The position numbers and the translations under genes were made by a program. Of a stretch of 64,000 nt of DNA, positions 17,307 through 26,768 are shown one piece after another. The stretch is from Thalassoglobus polymorphus. GTDB taxonomy: Bacteria; Planctomycetota; Planctomycetia; Planctomycetales; Planctomycetaceae. The DNA lies in contig NZ_CP036267.1 in NCBI RefSeq assembly GCF_007744255.1, positions 4,568,001 through 4,632,000 on the forward strand, read 5' to 3'. Within the stretch, counting starts at the first letter, position 1. Every line of letters begins with the position of its first letter. Under the pieces are notes generated by a model. That model had not been told where the DNA came from. It made no database searches and worked only from the letters and a program-made list of their open reading frames with translations.

Positions 17307-17722
17307 GAAAATGAAACTCTGCTAAAAATTAACAAACGGATGTGTTCAACTTATCGTATTGAAAACGTCCGTCCGCGCACACGCTACCAGTCTGATTTTG
17401 CCGGTGAGTATTTTAGAACTGATCCTGAAACTTAAAATCGCTCTCTCAAACGTTGAAGAAAGCAATTATTCCAAAAGTTTTCGAACTGATTTTAGAACTG
17501 ATCCTGAAACTTAAAATCGCTCTCTCAAACGTTGAAGAAAGCGACTATTCCAAAAGTTTTCGAACTGGTTTTAGAACTGATCCTGAAACTTAAAATCGCT
17601 CCCTCAAACGTTGAGAAAAGCAATTATTCCAAAAGTTTTCGGACTGGTTCTGGATCGAGCCTACAAAAGCAGACCGACTCCATCCGCGCGGCAGCCTGAA
17701 TCCTCCTGACTTCGATCGTGAT
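17307..17722. other. Intergenic region carrying the triple 79-bp array
   Basis: A 416-bp gap between the divergent nagA and DUF1559 genes. More than half is the tandem repeat array described separately (17415-17651). The flanks (17307-17414 and 17652-17722) must contain both promoters. The DUF1559 start has no strong ribosome binding site. Confidence 0.6.
17415..17651 (+). repeat. Family A repeat, three tandem 79-bp units
   Basis: Three consecutive units start at 17415, 17494 and 17573, each exactly 79 bp. Units 1 and 2 differ at about three positions; unit 3 is a little more diverged and carries the canonical GGACTGGTTCT end. Each unit begins AGAACTGATCC, has a central CTCAAACGTTGA hairpin, and can pair end to end. 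Single copies of the same element occur at 19114, 22339, 39025 and 43114. Confidence 0.97.
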
Positions 17723-18772
17723 ATGATCAAACTCCACAAATTCAAATTCCACAATCTCCGCGGATTTACTGTCATCGAATTTGTCACGGTGATTTCGATT
17801 ATCTTTTTGCTCATCGCACTTCTACTCCCGGCGATTCAAAAAACTCGCGATTCTGCCAGATCAGTCCAATGCAAGAACAATATGAAGCAAATTGCGTTGG
17901 CGCTTCACAACTACCACGACGCTCAAGCAACCTTTCCACCGGGATATATTTCCATCATGGGAATTCGGGAGAAAAGCTTGCAGAATGAATGGGGATGGGG
18001 AGCGTTGCTGCTCCCGTATCTTGACCAAACCCCACTCTTCCTACGAATAAATTTCGAGACAGGCGTGAATATCTCGCTAAGCAACTCCAGCGACTCAGCA
18101 CCTGCTGGAATCGCTTTCACGACTCCAAACGCGTCGCTCGTCGCAACACAAATCTACTCATATTCATGCCCCATTGACACCATCCATTTTGAGTCTAAAG
18201 AGTACGAATCGCTCGTAAAATCAAGGGCATATGCTTATTCAAGCTACTCCGCAATCACAGGCGTAAACTGGATGGACTTGCCGTGCGCAACTGTCGTCGC
18301 CAGCCTCAAACATGAAGATCTGACGCTCACCGAAGAGCCGTGTCTGCCAGCTGAGGGAGTCTTCTACCTCAATAGCCGAGTCCGCTTCAAAGACATTCGA
18401 GACGGCGGTTCTCAGACATTGCTAATCGGTGAGGCCTCGCTTCGGATGCCACGCAAATCGACAATCATCAGTCTTCCGTTTCAATTCCAGCAAAAACAGG
18501 TGAAAGACTGGCGATTGAACTGGGCTGGCGTCTCCACTCCTCTCAATCAGGAACAAGTTCTGACTGCAACCACTGAAGGCATCAACAAAAAATCCACCAA
18601 AGGTTTTTTCAGCGGCCTGCAAAGTTCCCATACCGGCGGCGCTCATGCCGCGCTGGCAGATGGATCGGTTCGATTCTTCTCAGAAAATATCGATTCGAGT
18701 ACACAAGCCCCATACGGAGTGCTCCAGCACCTATCGACAATTCAAAGCAACGATCTCGCCGATAAATTCTAG
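17723..18772 (+). CDS. DUF1559 family pseudopilin-like protein
   Basis: A 349-residue planctomycete protein with a type IV pilin-like N-terminus: a basic leader, then GFTVIEF and a hydrophobic helix (about 14-38), followed by SVQCKNNMKQIALALHNYHD, the DUF1559 signature. The C-terminus has the usual HTGGAHAALADGSVRFFSEN motif. The N-terminus departs from the common GFTLIELLVVIAII form (GFTVIEFVTVISII). It is predicted to be exported and processed by a prepilin peptidase. The function is unknown; these genes occur in dozens of copies per planctomycete genome. The gene lies directly downstream of the triple repeat array. Confidence 0.92.
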   Translation: MIKLHKFKFHNLRGFTVIEFVTVISIIFLLIALLLPAIQKTRDSARSVQCKNNMKQIALALHNYHDAQATFPPGYISIMGIREKSLQNEWGWGALLLPYLDQTPLFLRINFETGVNISLSNSSDSAPAGIAFTTPNASLVATQIYSYSCPIDTIHFESKEYESLVKSRAYAYSSYSAITGVNWMDLPCATVVASLKHEDLTLTEEPCLPAEGVFYLNSRVRFKDIRDGGSQTLLIGEASLRMPRKSTIISLPFQFQQKQVKDWRLNWAGVSTPLNQEQVLTATTEGINKKSTKGFFSGLQSSHTGGAHAALADGSVRFFSENIDSSTQAPYGVLQHLSTIQSNDLADKF

Positions 18773-18781
18773 AGCAGTTTA

Positions 18782-18841
18782 CTCTACCGTGTGCCCATGA
18801 AGAACGGTTCTCTTTGGAACGACGCTGCGTTTCACGAGAGA
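18782..18841 (+). repeat. Family B dispersed repeat
   Basis: Contains CTCTACCGTGTGCCCATGAA then GAACGGTTCTCT and ends with TTTCACGAGAG. The first 24 bases match the complement of the 43191-43291 copy at all but two positions, and the middle matches the 43024 copy closely. Confidence 0.75.
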
Positions 18842-19113
18842 GTATACGGACTATCATCTCTGAAAATTCTCAAGAGCTGTCCGGAAAACCTGATTTTGGC
18901 CTCTCGGGCACTGAGGAAATCGATCATCATAGAGATCTGCGAGGAAGACCCCATACGCATCAATCAGCTCTTTGGTTAGGCTATCTACCCCATTCTCAGG
19001 AATCTGTGGTTTCGAATACTTACGGGTTTCCTGTATCGGTGGAGCGTGCTTTTCATGGAACAAATCGTGGATATTCACGAGGTCGCGCGTTTAGGTCGTT
19101 TTCAAAAAACTCT

Positions 19114-19192
19114 ACAAGCAGTCTCAAAACCTATGGAATTGCGACCTTTCTCTGTATCAGAGAAGTGAACAGCAAGTTTTGAGACCAGTTCT
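19114..19192 (-). repeat. Family A repeat, diverged copy with conserved hairpin
   Basis: Aligns over exactly 79 bp with the other copies. The outer parts (CTATGGAAT, GACCAGTTCT) are conserved, but the centre is replaced by a different hairpin, CTTTCTCTG-TAT-CAGAGAAG. On the leftward strand the outer arms GTCTCAAAAC and GTTTTGAGAC pair perfectly, where other copies have a different but still mostly paired sequence. Confidence 0.8.
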
Positions 19193-19286
19193 AAAATTTC
19201 AGGACTCGGAATCGTTTCCCCTTGAGTTTTTGAAGTTCGAGACATTGAATGCTCAGCAGAAATTAAGGATGATAAGAGAGTTCATT

Positions 19287-19727
19287 ATGGAGACTTCCGA
19301 AACAGAATTGGTGATCAGTTCCAGCGTTGCGATTCCTTTGGCTGAAATTCACTTTGAATTTGTCAGAAGTTCGGGGCCAGGTGGTCAAAATGTGAACAAG
19401 GTGAACTCTCAAGCACAGCTTCATTGGAATCTCGAAGAGTCGACCGCACTCTCCGGGCCAGTTAAAGAACGGTTAAGGCAGCGAGAAGCAAATCGAATCA
19501 ATAAGCTAGGGGTCATGCGGATTGATTGCCAAACTTCACGAGACCGTGAGAAAAATCGCCAGGAATGTTTGAACCGCTTGAAAGAAATCATCGTTCGGGC
19601 CATGGAAGTGCCCAAGGCGAGGAAGAAAACACGAACTCCTCGTTGGGTCAAAGAAAAACGCTTACGTAACAAAAAAGAAAAATCGAAGTTGAAACGATTA
19701 CGTCGTCCACCTTCGTTGAACGATTAG
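19287..19727 (+). CDS. arfB: ArfB-like peptidyl-tRNA hydrolase, ribosome rescue factor
   Basis: A 146-residue class I release-factor-like protein. The start at 19287 is chosen because AAGAGAG lies just upstream; the longer frame from 19179 runs into a repeat. The catalytic GGQ is in SSGPGGQNVNK at about 31-41. There is no codon-recognition domain, and the C-terminus is a lysine/arginine-rich tail (KEKRLRNKKEKSKLKRLRR), as in ArfB/YaeJ, where it enters the mRNA channel of stalled ribosomes. The protein hydrolyses peptidyl-tRNA on non-stop complexes. The gene is 5 bases before the App1-like gene and probably cotranscribed. Confidence 0.9.
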   Translation: METSETELVISSSVAIPLAEIHFEFVRSSGPGGQNVNKVNSQAQLHWNLEESTALSGPVKERLRQREANRINKLGVMRIDCQTSRDREKNRQECLNRLKEIIVRAMEVPKARKKTRTPRWVKEKRLRNKKEKSKLKRLRRPPSLND

Positions 19728-19732
19728 TCCAT

Positions 19733-20821
19733 ATGGCAGAATCCCGCGAAACATTGGGTCATTCGGAAAACAATAAAGTTGCCGTGCATCCTCGGGAGCA
19801 GGTAATTTTCTATCGGAGTGTCGCGCACTACAGTCCTCTGGGCCGATGCTGGCATCTTGAGGTTCATGGCTCAATCTTCGCCCCCACACGTCGGCATATC
19901 CGCAAGCATGTCCTGCTGCATCTCTTCAAACGGGTGGTTAAGCCTGAGAAGGGGAAGCAGACACACAAGCGGTTCAAAGATCGAGCGTACCTCTTTCTGA
20001 ACGTCAACAAACGAAACAAGTCCGTTCCGATTGCGATTGCAGAAAAAGCCTTTGAGCTTCCTCGCTCGTCGCCAGACGGGCAGTTTTACACAACCCTGAC
20101 AGTTCCGGAATTGGAATTGGAACCATCGATTCAGGTCGATGAATTCGGCCGCAGATTTGTCGAATTTGCTGCCCACCTTCCGGAAGAAGATGAGCGACTG
20201 TTCGCCGGAGAAATTGAACTGATTCCGCCGGAAGGGATCTCAATCGTCTCTGATATCGACGATACAATCAAAATCACGAATATCGCTGACCGTAGAGAAC
20301 TTCTGGCGAACACATTTAGTCGTGAGTTTCAGGCTGTTCCGATGATGGCGAAAATTTACCAGGACTGGGCCCGCGCCGGAGCCAGTATTCACTACGTCTC
20401 TTCCAGTCCCTGGCCGCTCTATCAACCGATGCTCGCGTGGCTGGACAAGGATGAGTTTCCACTTGGAAGCGTTCATTTGCGCAACATGAAATTGAGCGAA
20501 CTTCGTAAAGACTGGAAACGCCAAATCGCATACGAGTCAAAGCGTAAAACGATTCAAACATTGATGCGGACCTACCCGAGCAGACGGTTCATCCTTTGTG
20601 GAGATTCCGGCGAACGCGACGCCGAACTCTATGCAGAAATTGCTTCCCAATTCGGTCCCCAGGTTCAGCACGTAGCGATTCGGTATATCGAGAATGGGCA
20701 TCACAAATATTCACGCGATGTCATCCGTCGCATTCTCTCAAACATCCCGGAAGAGAAACAGACGGTCTTCGACTCACCCGAGGAGATCCCTGCATTGATT
20801 CCGGATGCTGTTTCCAGTTGA
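19733..20821 (+). CDS. App1-like phosphatase domain protein (DUF2183)
   Basis: A 362-residue protein whose C-terminal half (about 165-330) is the App1 catalytic domain of the HAD superfamily. It shows SDIDDTIKITNI with the nucleophile motif DxDDT, then YVSSSPWPLY (motif II Ser) and FILCGDSGERDAELY (motif IV). Yeast App1 is a Mg-dependent phosphatidate phosphatase; bacterial homologues are uncharacterised. The N-terminal about 160 residues are a beta-rich region without an obvious family. There is no signal peptide. It follows arfB after 5 bases, probably an operon by proximity rather than function. Confidence 0.87.
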   Translation: MAESRETLGHSENNKVAVHPREQVIFYRSVAHYSPLGRCWHLEVHGSIFAPTRRHIRKHVLLHLFKRVVKPEKGKQTHKRFKDRAYLFLNVNKRNKSVPIAIAEKAFELPRSSPDGQFYTTLTVPELELEPSIQVDEFGRRFVEFAAHLPEEDERLFAGEIELIPPEGISIVSDIDDTIKITNIADRRELLANTFSREFQAVPMMAKIYQDWARAGASIHYVSSSPWPLYQPMLAWLDKDEFPLGSVHLRNMKLSELRKDWKRQIAYESKRKTIQTLMRTYPSRRFILCGDSGERDAELYAEIASQFGPQVQHVAIRYIENGHHKYSRDVIRRILSNIPEEKQTVFDSPEEIPALIPDAVSS

Positions 20822-20854
20822 TCGATTCATCTTGCAAGTTCGCTTTCCGCCGCC

Positions 20855-21940
20855 TCATCTCTTCTGCTGATACGGAATGAATGGTGCAACCCAGACAAAA
20901 GGTTTTCCAGCTTCGTCAAGCATGATTTTACTGGTCAACCGAGCTTGCCGCACGACCGACTCCATCACCAGAGACCAGGCAGTTTGCTTGGTGGGATACG
21001 AGACGTTGACCGTGGCAACATCGATTTCTTTTTGCTGACAAAGTCGAAAGTCGATCAGAATGGGTGTTTTCGTTTGTGATGCAATCGCCTCAAGAACTCG
21101 TTGCAATGCAGCCTCTTCAAAGCCGGTTTTCACAAACTCGTAAAGCTTTGGAACGATTTGATTTCGAGGGACAGACTGGTCGGTCTCCCAACCGACCGGC
21201 CAGGCATCCTTCACGGACTCCAGCGATTCGATACTCAGCTGAATTGAAGCATCGGGCATTCGCTGAGGCCGAAATCCAAATCCGTGCTCTCGCAGCATGA
21301 CCGCCAAAGCTGTCCCGGTAGAGATTCCTTTGAGCTCTTGCGAGAGTTTCGCTGACTCGACCTTGAAGAATTTTTCCCTGGCATCTGGATGGACGATTAC
21401 AGGGTATCTCTTATCGATGGGAAGCTTGTCCAGAATGTCCTTCAACTGTTCGCCGTTGACTTCTGTCGCAATTGGAGTGCTGAGCGCATTAACGACCGCG
21501 TCAAATTGCTCCTGATTGAGTCCCCAGAATTTCTGACCGTCTGGAGCACCTTGAGCACCGAAAACTTTGAGTTGATTCAGCCACGCTTCTATCGCAGCAG
21601 CTTCGTTCATCTGAAATGATTTTCCGGGGAAGTTTAAGGTCCCCTTTCGGTCAAGTTCGCCAATCACTTTCAAAACACGAAACGTCCCCCGTTTCGTCTC
21701 TTTGATTTCTGGCTTATCACTTGGCAACGGCTGGCGAATCTGAACAGACTCTCCCATCTTTTCAAACACTCGGCCCCACTGCTGTGCTTGTAGAGGATTC
21801 CCCGTGATTTGCGGGAGCATGATTTCGATAGTCAGAATCGTTTTGTCTGCGGGGTTCTGCGCAGAAGCAGATCGTTGTGACAGAATGACAAGCGTCGCAA
21901 AAACAACGATGAAAGACGCGAATGAATAATAGCGTCGCAT
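20855..21940 (-). CDS. Exported protein of unknown function
   Basis: A 361-residue protein with a signal peptide (MRRYYSFASFIVVFATLVIL then SQRSASAQ). The body holds two or more alpha/beta modules of about 80 residues around LKDILDKLPIDKRYPVIV and LQRVLEAIASQTKTPILIDF, reminiscent of secretin/STN-type N-domains (resemblance by pattern only). There are no catalytic motifs. It is convergent with the App1-like gene. Confidence 0.75.
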   Translation of the reverse strand: MRRYYSFASFIVVFATLVILSQRSASAQNPADKTILTIEIMLPQITGNPLQAQQWGRVFEKMGESVQIRQPLPSDKPEIKETKRGTFRVLKVIGELDRKGTLNFPGKSFQMNEAAAIEAWLNQLKVFGAQGAPDGQKFWGLNQEQFDAVVNALSTPIATEVNGEQLKDILDKLPIDKRYPVIVHPDAREKFFKVESAKLSQELKGISTGTALAVMLREHGFGFRPQRMPDASIQLSIESLESVKDAWPVGWETDQSVPRNQIVPKLYEFVKTGFEEAALQRVLEAIASQTKTPILIDFRLCQQKEIDVATVNVSYPTKQTAWSLVMESVVRQARLTSKIMLDEAGKPFVWVAPFIPYQQKR

Positions 21941-22069
21941 AGAACTGTTCCCGAAGAGAGATGTGAATCATCTCTATCCTACGGAGACACGCCAGTTCCT
22001 CACAAGAGCTCTTTTACCAAGTCGAAACTTGCGATGCCAGAATCGCTTGTCATCGACGCGATTCGCAGC

Positions 22070-22306
22070 TCAAAAGGACTCTCCGGACTCTGGTGGGAGT
22101 TCTTCTTGCGACTCTTCGAACTGTGAGATTTTTTCGTACATTTCTTCGGGGGTCAGCTTCTCGCTGACAAAATATTCTCCATTCATCCAGCGATACAGAT
22201 CGACATTTTTGCAGTTGGGGCTGCAAAACGGGAAGATCGCTGAATTCCCATCAATTTCGATGGGAAGCTCTTTATCGCAAATCGGGCAAGGAAGTCGGTG
22301 AATCAT
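22070..22306 (-). CDS. yacG: YacG-type zinc protein (DNA gyrase inhibitor family)
   Basis: A 78-residue protein with the YacG metal site: CPICDK at about 7-12 and FCSPNCKNVDLYRW at about 27-40. The four Cys and the DLYRW box match YacG, an inhibitor of DNA gyrase in E. coli. The acidic tail is longer than in E. coli YacG. A family A repeat lies 33 bases upstream of its start. Confidence 0.85.
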   Translation of the reverse strand: MIHRLPCPICDKELPIEIDGNSAIFPFCSPNCKNVDLYRWMNGEYFVSEKLTPEEMYEKISQFEESQEELPPESGESF

Positions 22307-22338
22307 GTCTGACCTGAAGATCGTCTCTGAGAGTCATG

Positions 22339-22417
22339 AGAACCAGTCCGAAAACCTCTGGAACAGCCGCTTTCCTCAACGTTTGAGAGAGCAATTTCAA
22401 GTTTCGGGATCAGTTCT
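22339..22417 (-). repeat. Family A repeat, single copy
   Basis: A 79-bp copy in leftward orientation: the rightward strand reads AGAACCAGTCC at the start and GGATCAGTTCT at the end, with CTCAACGTTTGAGAGAGC in the centre. It lies between yacG and asnS, on the same strand as both. Confidence 0.95.
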
Positions 22418-22580
22418 GAAATATGTATTTCAGTGGGAATCAAAATGAGGAATTCTCACGAAGTCAATTCTTCACACAGCTACAAAAGTGTACGCCTCGA
22501 TATCGCAGCGACACCGAAACGAGCAGATAATGAAGTCATGCAATCTGTTGCTAACAGACTCGACAAGCATTGAAGATGCC

Positions 22581-23969
22581 CTAAAACTCAGCGTTGTTCG
22601 GAGTCCGTGGGAACGGGATGACGTCGCGAATGTTTTGCATTCCGGTCAAGAGCAGGATCATGCGTTCGAGCCCCAGTCCGAAACCGGCATGCGGCACACT
22701 TCCGTAACGGCGTAGATCAAGATACCACCAATACTCTTCAGGATCGAGTCCACACTCTTGAAAGCGTGCTTCAAGAACATCTAGACGATGCTCCCGTTGG
22801 CTGCCTCCGATAATTTCACCAACACCGGGAACGAGGACATCCATCGCGCGAACCGTTTTGCCATCCTCGTTGCAGTACATGTAAAATGGTTTGATACTGC
22901 GAGGATAATCAAAGACAATGATCGGCTGCTTGAAGTGTTCTTCCGTGAGCCATTTTTCATGCTCAGCCTGCAAGTTTGAGCCCCAGGAAACAGGGTACTC
23001 CCATTCCTTTCCGCTATTCAAAATCAGTTCGACTGCCTCTGTATAAGAGATGCGTTTGAACTCATGCTCCAGGATGTTGTTCATTGTCTCCAGAACCGTT
23101 TTGTCGATGCGGTCATTGAAGAACTGCATATCCTCAGCACATTCATCCAGGCATCGCCTCACGATCGTTTTGATGAAGTCCTCTGCAAGTTGCATGTTTC
23201 CATCGAGATCACAGAAGGGGACTTCCGGCTCAACCATCCAGAATTCAGCCAAGTGCCGAGTCGTGTGAGAATTTTCTGCCCGGAAGGTGGGACCGAATGT
23301 ATAGATAGGGCCGACGGCGGTTGCGTAAATTTCACCTTCAAGTTGACCAGAGACAGTCAGCGACGCATGCTTCCCGAAGAAGTCCTGTGTGTAATCGACC
23401 GGTTTACCATCCGTCGAAGGAGGCAATGTCGTCACAGTGAACATCTCCCCTGCGCCCTCGCAGTCACTTGTCGTGATGATCGGTGTTTGCACATTGAGAA
23501 AACCACGCTCCTGGAAAAAATCGTGGATTGCACGGCAAACACAATTACGCACACGTGCGATAGCACCGAAGGTGTTCGTTCGAGGTCTGAGGTGGGCAAT
23601 TTCTCGTAAGAATTCGAAGCTGTGCCGTTTCTTTTGAAGTGGATACGACTCGGCATCTGCGGTGCCAAGAACTTCGAGAGTCTTCGCCTGCATTTCGACA
23701 CGCTGTTTGGCTCCGGGAGATTCCTTCAACTCTCCGGTCACGCGAACACTCGCTCCCGTAGTGACATCTTTAATGGAGTCTTCGTAATTCGGAACATCGG
23801 CATCGACGATGATCTGCAAGTTTGACATACAGGACCCGTCGTTGAGCTCGATGAAGGAGAACCCACCTTTGGAGTCACGCCTTGATCGGACCCACCCGGA
23901 AACATCGACTTGCGTTCCGGGGGCGACTTCGTACAACAAGCTGGCAACACGTGGGTTGACGGCGGTCAT
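22581..23969 (-). CDS. asnS: Asparagine-tRNA ligase
   Basis: A class II aminoacyl-tRNA synthetase of 462 residues from the ATG at 23969, behind AAGGAG; a TTG one codon upstream is an alternative start. The N-terminal OB-fold ([20 protein letters not shown]) binds the anticodon. Class II motif 2 is [21 protein letters not shown] and motif 3 is [34 protein letters not shown] is the active-site loop. The charged asparagine is used directly in translation. It stands alone among housekeeping genes, next to der. Confidence 0.97.
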   Translation of the reverse strand: MTAVNPRVASLLYEVAPGTQVDVSGWVRSRRDSKGGFSFIELNDGSCMSNLQIIVDADVPNYEDSIKDVTTGASVRVTGELKESPGAKQRVEMQAKTLEVLGTADAESYPLQKKRHSFEFLREIAHLRPRTNTFGAIARVRNCVCRAIHDFFQERGFLNVQTPIITTSDCEGAGEMFTVTTLPPSTDGKPVDYTQDFFGKHASLTVSGQLEGEIYATAVGPIYTFGPTFRAENSHTTRHLAEFWMVEPEVPFCDLDGNMQLAEDFIKTIVRRCLDECAEDMQFFNDRIDKTVLETMNNILEHEFKRISYTEAVELILNSGKEWEYPVSWGSNLQAEHEKWLTEEHFKQPIIVFDYPRSIKPFYMYCNEDGKTVRAMDVLVPGVGEIIGGSQREHRLDVLEARFQECGLDPEEYWWYLDLRRYGSVPHAGFGLGLERMILLLTGMQNIRDVIPFPRTPNNAEF

Positions 23970-24042
23970 CAATTTGCTCCTTCGAATTTCCTACCATTTG
24001 CACACTCAAGGTGTACAGCTCAGCGATTTCTTACGGCAGGAT

Positions 24043-25392
24043 TTACTCTTCATCCTTGCCTGTTTTGCCGCGAAAATACAACCGGATTGGAACTTCCTTG
24101 AAAGGAAGCTTTTCCCGCATGTACCCCATTAAAAACCGTTTCCAGTTCTTGTCAAACAACTTGGGTTCGTTGCACTTCATGACGATGGTCGGCGGCTCTG
24201 TTGCAACTTGCGTCGAATAGAAAATCTTGCCGCGTCGATTGTTCTTATATCGCGGTGGATTCGCCTTATACGCTTCTGCGACAACCTTGTTCAATCGTCC
24301 TGTCGAGATCCGCACGCGAGACTGTTTGTAGATCGTCTGCGACAGGTTGATCAGTTGCTTAATATTCCTGCAATCTTTGGCAGTGATGAAAGCAACCGGG
24401 ACATGCCGCAGCATCGAGAAGGTCGTGAAGAGATACTCAGCCCACTTCTCGCTCGTCATCTCTTCTTCGAGTCCAAGATCCCATTTATTCACAACAAAGA
24501 TACAAGGCTTGGCGGATTCGACAATTTTATCCACCAGTTGCTTGTCGACACGAGAAATCTTCTGGCTGGCATCGAAGAAGACCATCACAACATTCGCACG
24601 ACGAATACTTTTCTGGGCGCGGACCAGACCATAGAACTCAATGTCGTTCGCAAGGCTTTTCTTTTTTCGAACGCCCGGTGTATCAATCGCGACAAAGGAC
24701 TTATCGTCAAGCTCGAAGCGAATGTCGACGCTGTCTCGAGTGGTGCCAGCGATTTCGCTGACGATCATACGATCGGTTTCTGCCAACGCATTGATAAATG
24801 TACTTTTCCCGACATTTCGGCGTCCGACAATCGCCAGCTTCAGTTCAGGAGACTCTGATTCAGTGTCACCTGCAGTAGCTTCATCGTCATCAGCTTCAGG
24901 GAGCATCCCGACGGTCAGGTCAAGAAGTTCTGCACGGTGACGGTTCCCTTTCACGCTTGTCTGAATCATCTCGCAATTGATCAGACGCTGAAACTGGAAC
25001 ATGTCCGGGTCGAGTTTGGGCGAATCGCACTTGTTCACAACCAGTAGCTTGGGAACTTCAATTTTGCGGAGTCGGTTCGCAACGGTTTTATCGAGCGGAG
25101 TAATTCCCTGTTGGCCATCGACCACGAATAAAATCAGGTCTGCTTCTGCAAGCGCGAAATCGATCTGGTGCTCAATATCTTCACTGAGATCGTCTGAATC
25201 AACAATTCCGATCCCTCCGGTGTCGACAAGTTCGAAGTATCGATCCTTGTAATGCATCAGATATTCAACACGATCCCGGGTCACGCCAGCAGTGGGGTCC
25301 ACGACAGAGACGAACTTACCCGCCTGCCAGTTCATGATTGAACTCTTGCCCACATTCGGGCGACCAACAATTGCAACTTTCGGGATAGCCAT
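24043..25392 (-). CDS. der: Ribosome biogenesis GTPase Der (EngA)
   Basis: A 449-residue protein with the tandem GTPase domains unique to Der. First: GRPNVGKSS, DTGG, NKCD. Second: GRRNVGKST, DTPG, NKWD. A KH-like C-terminal domain follows (GKIFYSTQVATEPP). It is needed for 50S subunit assembly. An acidic linker (EADDDEATAGDTESESPE) separates the two G domains. The stop is 74 bases from the asnS start, so transcription may run through. Confidence 0.97.
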   Translation of the reverse strand: MAIPKVAIVGRPNVGKSSIMNWQAGKFVSVVDPTAGVTRDRVEYLMHYKDRYFELVDTGGIGIVDSDDLSEDIEHQIDFALAEADLILFVVDGQQGITPLDKTVANRLRKIEVPKLLVVNKCDSPKLDPDMFQFQRLINCEMIQTSVKGNRHRAELLDLTVGMLPEADDDEATAGDTESESPELKLAIVGRRNVGKSTFINALAETDRMIVSEIAGTTRDSVDIRFELDDKSFVAIDTPGVRKKKSLANDIEFYGLVRAQKSIRRANVVMVFFDASQKISRVDKQLVDKIVESAKPCIFVVNKWDLGLEEEMTSEKWAEYLFTTFSMLRHVPVAFITAKDCRNIKQLINLSQTIYKQSRVRISTGRLNKVVAEAYKANPPRYKNNRRGKIFYSTQVATEPPTIVMKCNEPKLFDKNWKRFLMGYMREKLPFKEVPIRLYFRGKTGKDEE

Positions 25393-25497
25393 GAGATTGA
25401 TCGGGTGAGTGAGGCGTTTTAGCAGGGATCACTTCAATTCCAGAACAATACCGCGAAACCGCTGCCATTGCTCAGGTGAAGATCACTCATTCAGGGT

Positions 25498-25602
25498 TAG
25501 AGCATTTTCAATATTTGCCGGGCCTGTGAAGATCACTTTCATGACTTCATAGACTGCTCGCCACGAGGCAAAACGCATAGGCCAATATTGAATCGACTCT
25601 AG
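25498..25602 (+). repeat. Family B dispersed repeat, long palindromic copy
   Basis: About 105 bp whose two ends are complementary (TTAGAGCATTTTCAATATTT near 25498, GGCCAATATTGAATCGACTC near 25580). The segment from 25554 (CTGCTCGCCACGAGGCA) aligns over 44 bp with the copies at 26881, 43196 and 60383. The preceding TCATGACTTCATAGACTGC is shared with the 60370 copy. Confidence 0.8.
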
Positions 25603-25826
25603 TGAGTGCAATGTCCTTTCTCCACATTTAGGGAGCAGACTACAGGAATCGTAAGCATCGAGCGGTTTTAAAGAAAGCGCCGCTGTGACCGCATGTGAAA
25701 AATGGGCAGATGTTGTGGTTTGATGACCGAAAATTGCTGAAATGAGACGACATCGTCCGATGGGTGGGGCTGATCCGGGCAGAATCAGCCCCGCTCTCCG
25801 TTCCACAAGCGAAACCTGGACATGAA

Positions 25827-26768
25827 TTAAGGAACCAGTTTAAGAACAGTTCCCGGCTTCAAGCTTCTCGGATTTCGAGTTGTTTCTGGATTTGCTCGCC
25901 TCAATTGCTCCACTGCTCGGACTGTGCCGAAGAACTGGACCGCGATTCTCTCCAATGAATCTCCCGGCTGAACAACGTAGGTTCGGACCTCCCTTTGCTG
26001 TATTTGATGGGTCACTTCATCAGATCTTCGCTCGGAGAGAAACGGTGTGCGCCCCGGGTTGCGAAATTTCGGCAGATTCTCCGGCAGAACTTCTGCGGAG
26101 TTTTCCTCCTTCAGCACTTCCCCCTCTTTATTCTCGACGAGAACTTCTGTCTGCGAAGACTGGGGGGTGGAATCAGATCTCGGGATACGTAGCTCTTGGC
26201 CCAGACGCAGGTCATCAGGACTGTTCAATTGATCTTTGTTTGCCTCATAAATATCGAGATAGCGGCTGTAACTTCCAAAGGTTTTCATCGAGATTCCCGA
26301 AAGTGTATCTCCCGGTTGAACTCGATATGTCTGGACTCCAGCATGAGATTTCGGGTCCGGTTTGCGAGCAGGTGTTGGGACGATTTCTTTGACTTTGGGG
26401 CGATCGGGGTTTTCTGCTGGAAGGATCTCCGCGATTCCCGCATCGGGAGAAATGACGACTGCCTGCGAGTTTTGAGCGTTGTTTGTTTCGATTGCGATCG
26501 TTTCACTTTTACGGACGGAGGGCAAAACGTTTTTCTTCTGAGAAGGTTGGTTCAGTTGCGCCAACGATTTCTTTCCATCTCGTTGAGTCCCTTCCTCCCG
26601 CAGCGTACGGATTTGGACAAAGTCAGCATGTTGATGCTCGTCTTGCTGGGGATGTGAATCGCTGCGTGCTGAGGGCTGTACGAAACCACCACGCGGGAAG
26701 CAGAACGCGATCGCAAACCCTATTACGAGCATTCCTAATGCGAGTCCAAGTTTTGCATCACTTCGCAT
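25827..26768 (-). CDS. LysM domain protein with N-terminal membrane anchor
   Basis: A 313-residue protein. An N-terminal hydrophobic segment (about 6-25) anchors it, a disordered Q/K/P-rich stretch follows, and two LysM domains lie at about 147-195 (YRVQPGDTLSGISMKTFG) and 264-312 (YVVQPGDSLERIAVQFFG). LysM binds GlcNAc-containing glycans, so the protein probably contacts peptidoglycan from the inner membrane. There is no hydrolase domain. Confidence 0.88.
   Translation of the reverse strand: MRSDAKLGLALGMLVIGFAIAFCFPRGGFVQPSARSDSHPQQDEHQHADFVQIRTLREEGTQRDGKKSLAQLNQPSQKKNVLPSVRKSETIAIETNNAQNSQAVVISPDAGIAEILPAENPDRPKVKEIVPTPARKPDPKSHAGVQTYRVQPGDTLSGISMKTFGSYSRYLDIYEANKDQLNSPDDLRLGQELRIPRSDSTPQSSQTEVLVENKEGEVLKEENSAEVLPENLPKFRNPGRTPFLSERRSDEVTHQIQQREVRTYVVQPGDSLERIAVQFFGTVRAVEQLRRANPETTRNPRSLKPGTVLKLVP

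Larger units (their letters stand above)
18773..19286. other. Intergenic region with repeats of families A and B
   Basis: A 514-bp gap. The overlapping frames here (18791-18979, 18814-19182) lack ribosome binding sites and family features and run through repeats, so they are not called. The region contains a family B copy (18782-18841) and a diverged family A copy (19114-19192). AAGAGAG near 19275-19280 is the ribosome binding site of the ArfB-like gene. Confidence 0.6.

Noticed and set aside
17415-17651. CRISPR array
   Set aside because: The three 79-bp units are directly joined with no spacers, the unit is too long and no cas gene is nearby.
18791-19182. Overlapping 62- and 122-codon frames between DUF1559 and arfB
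   Set aside because: They run through dispersed repeats and lack ribosome binding sites and family features.
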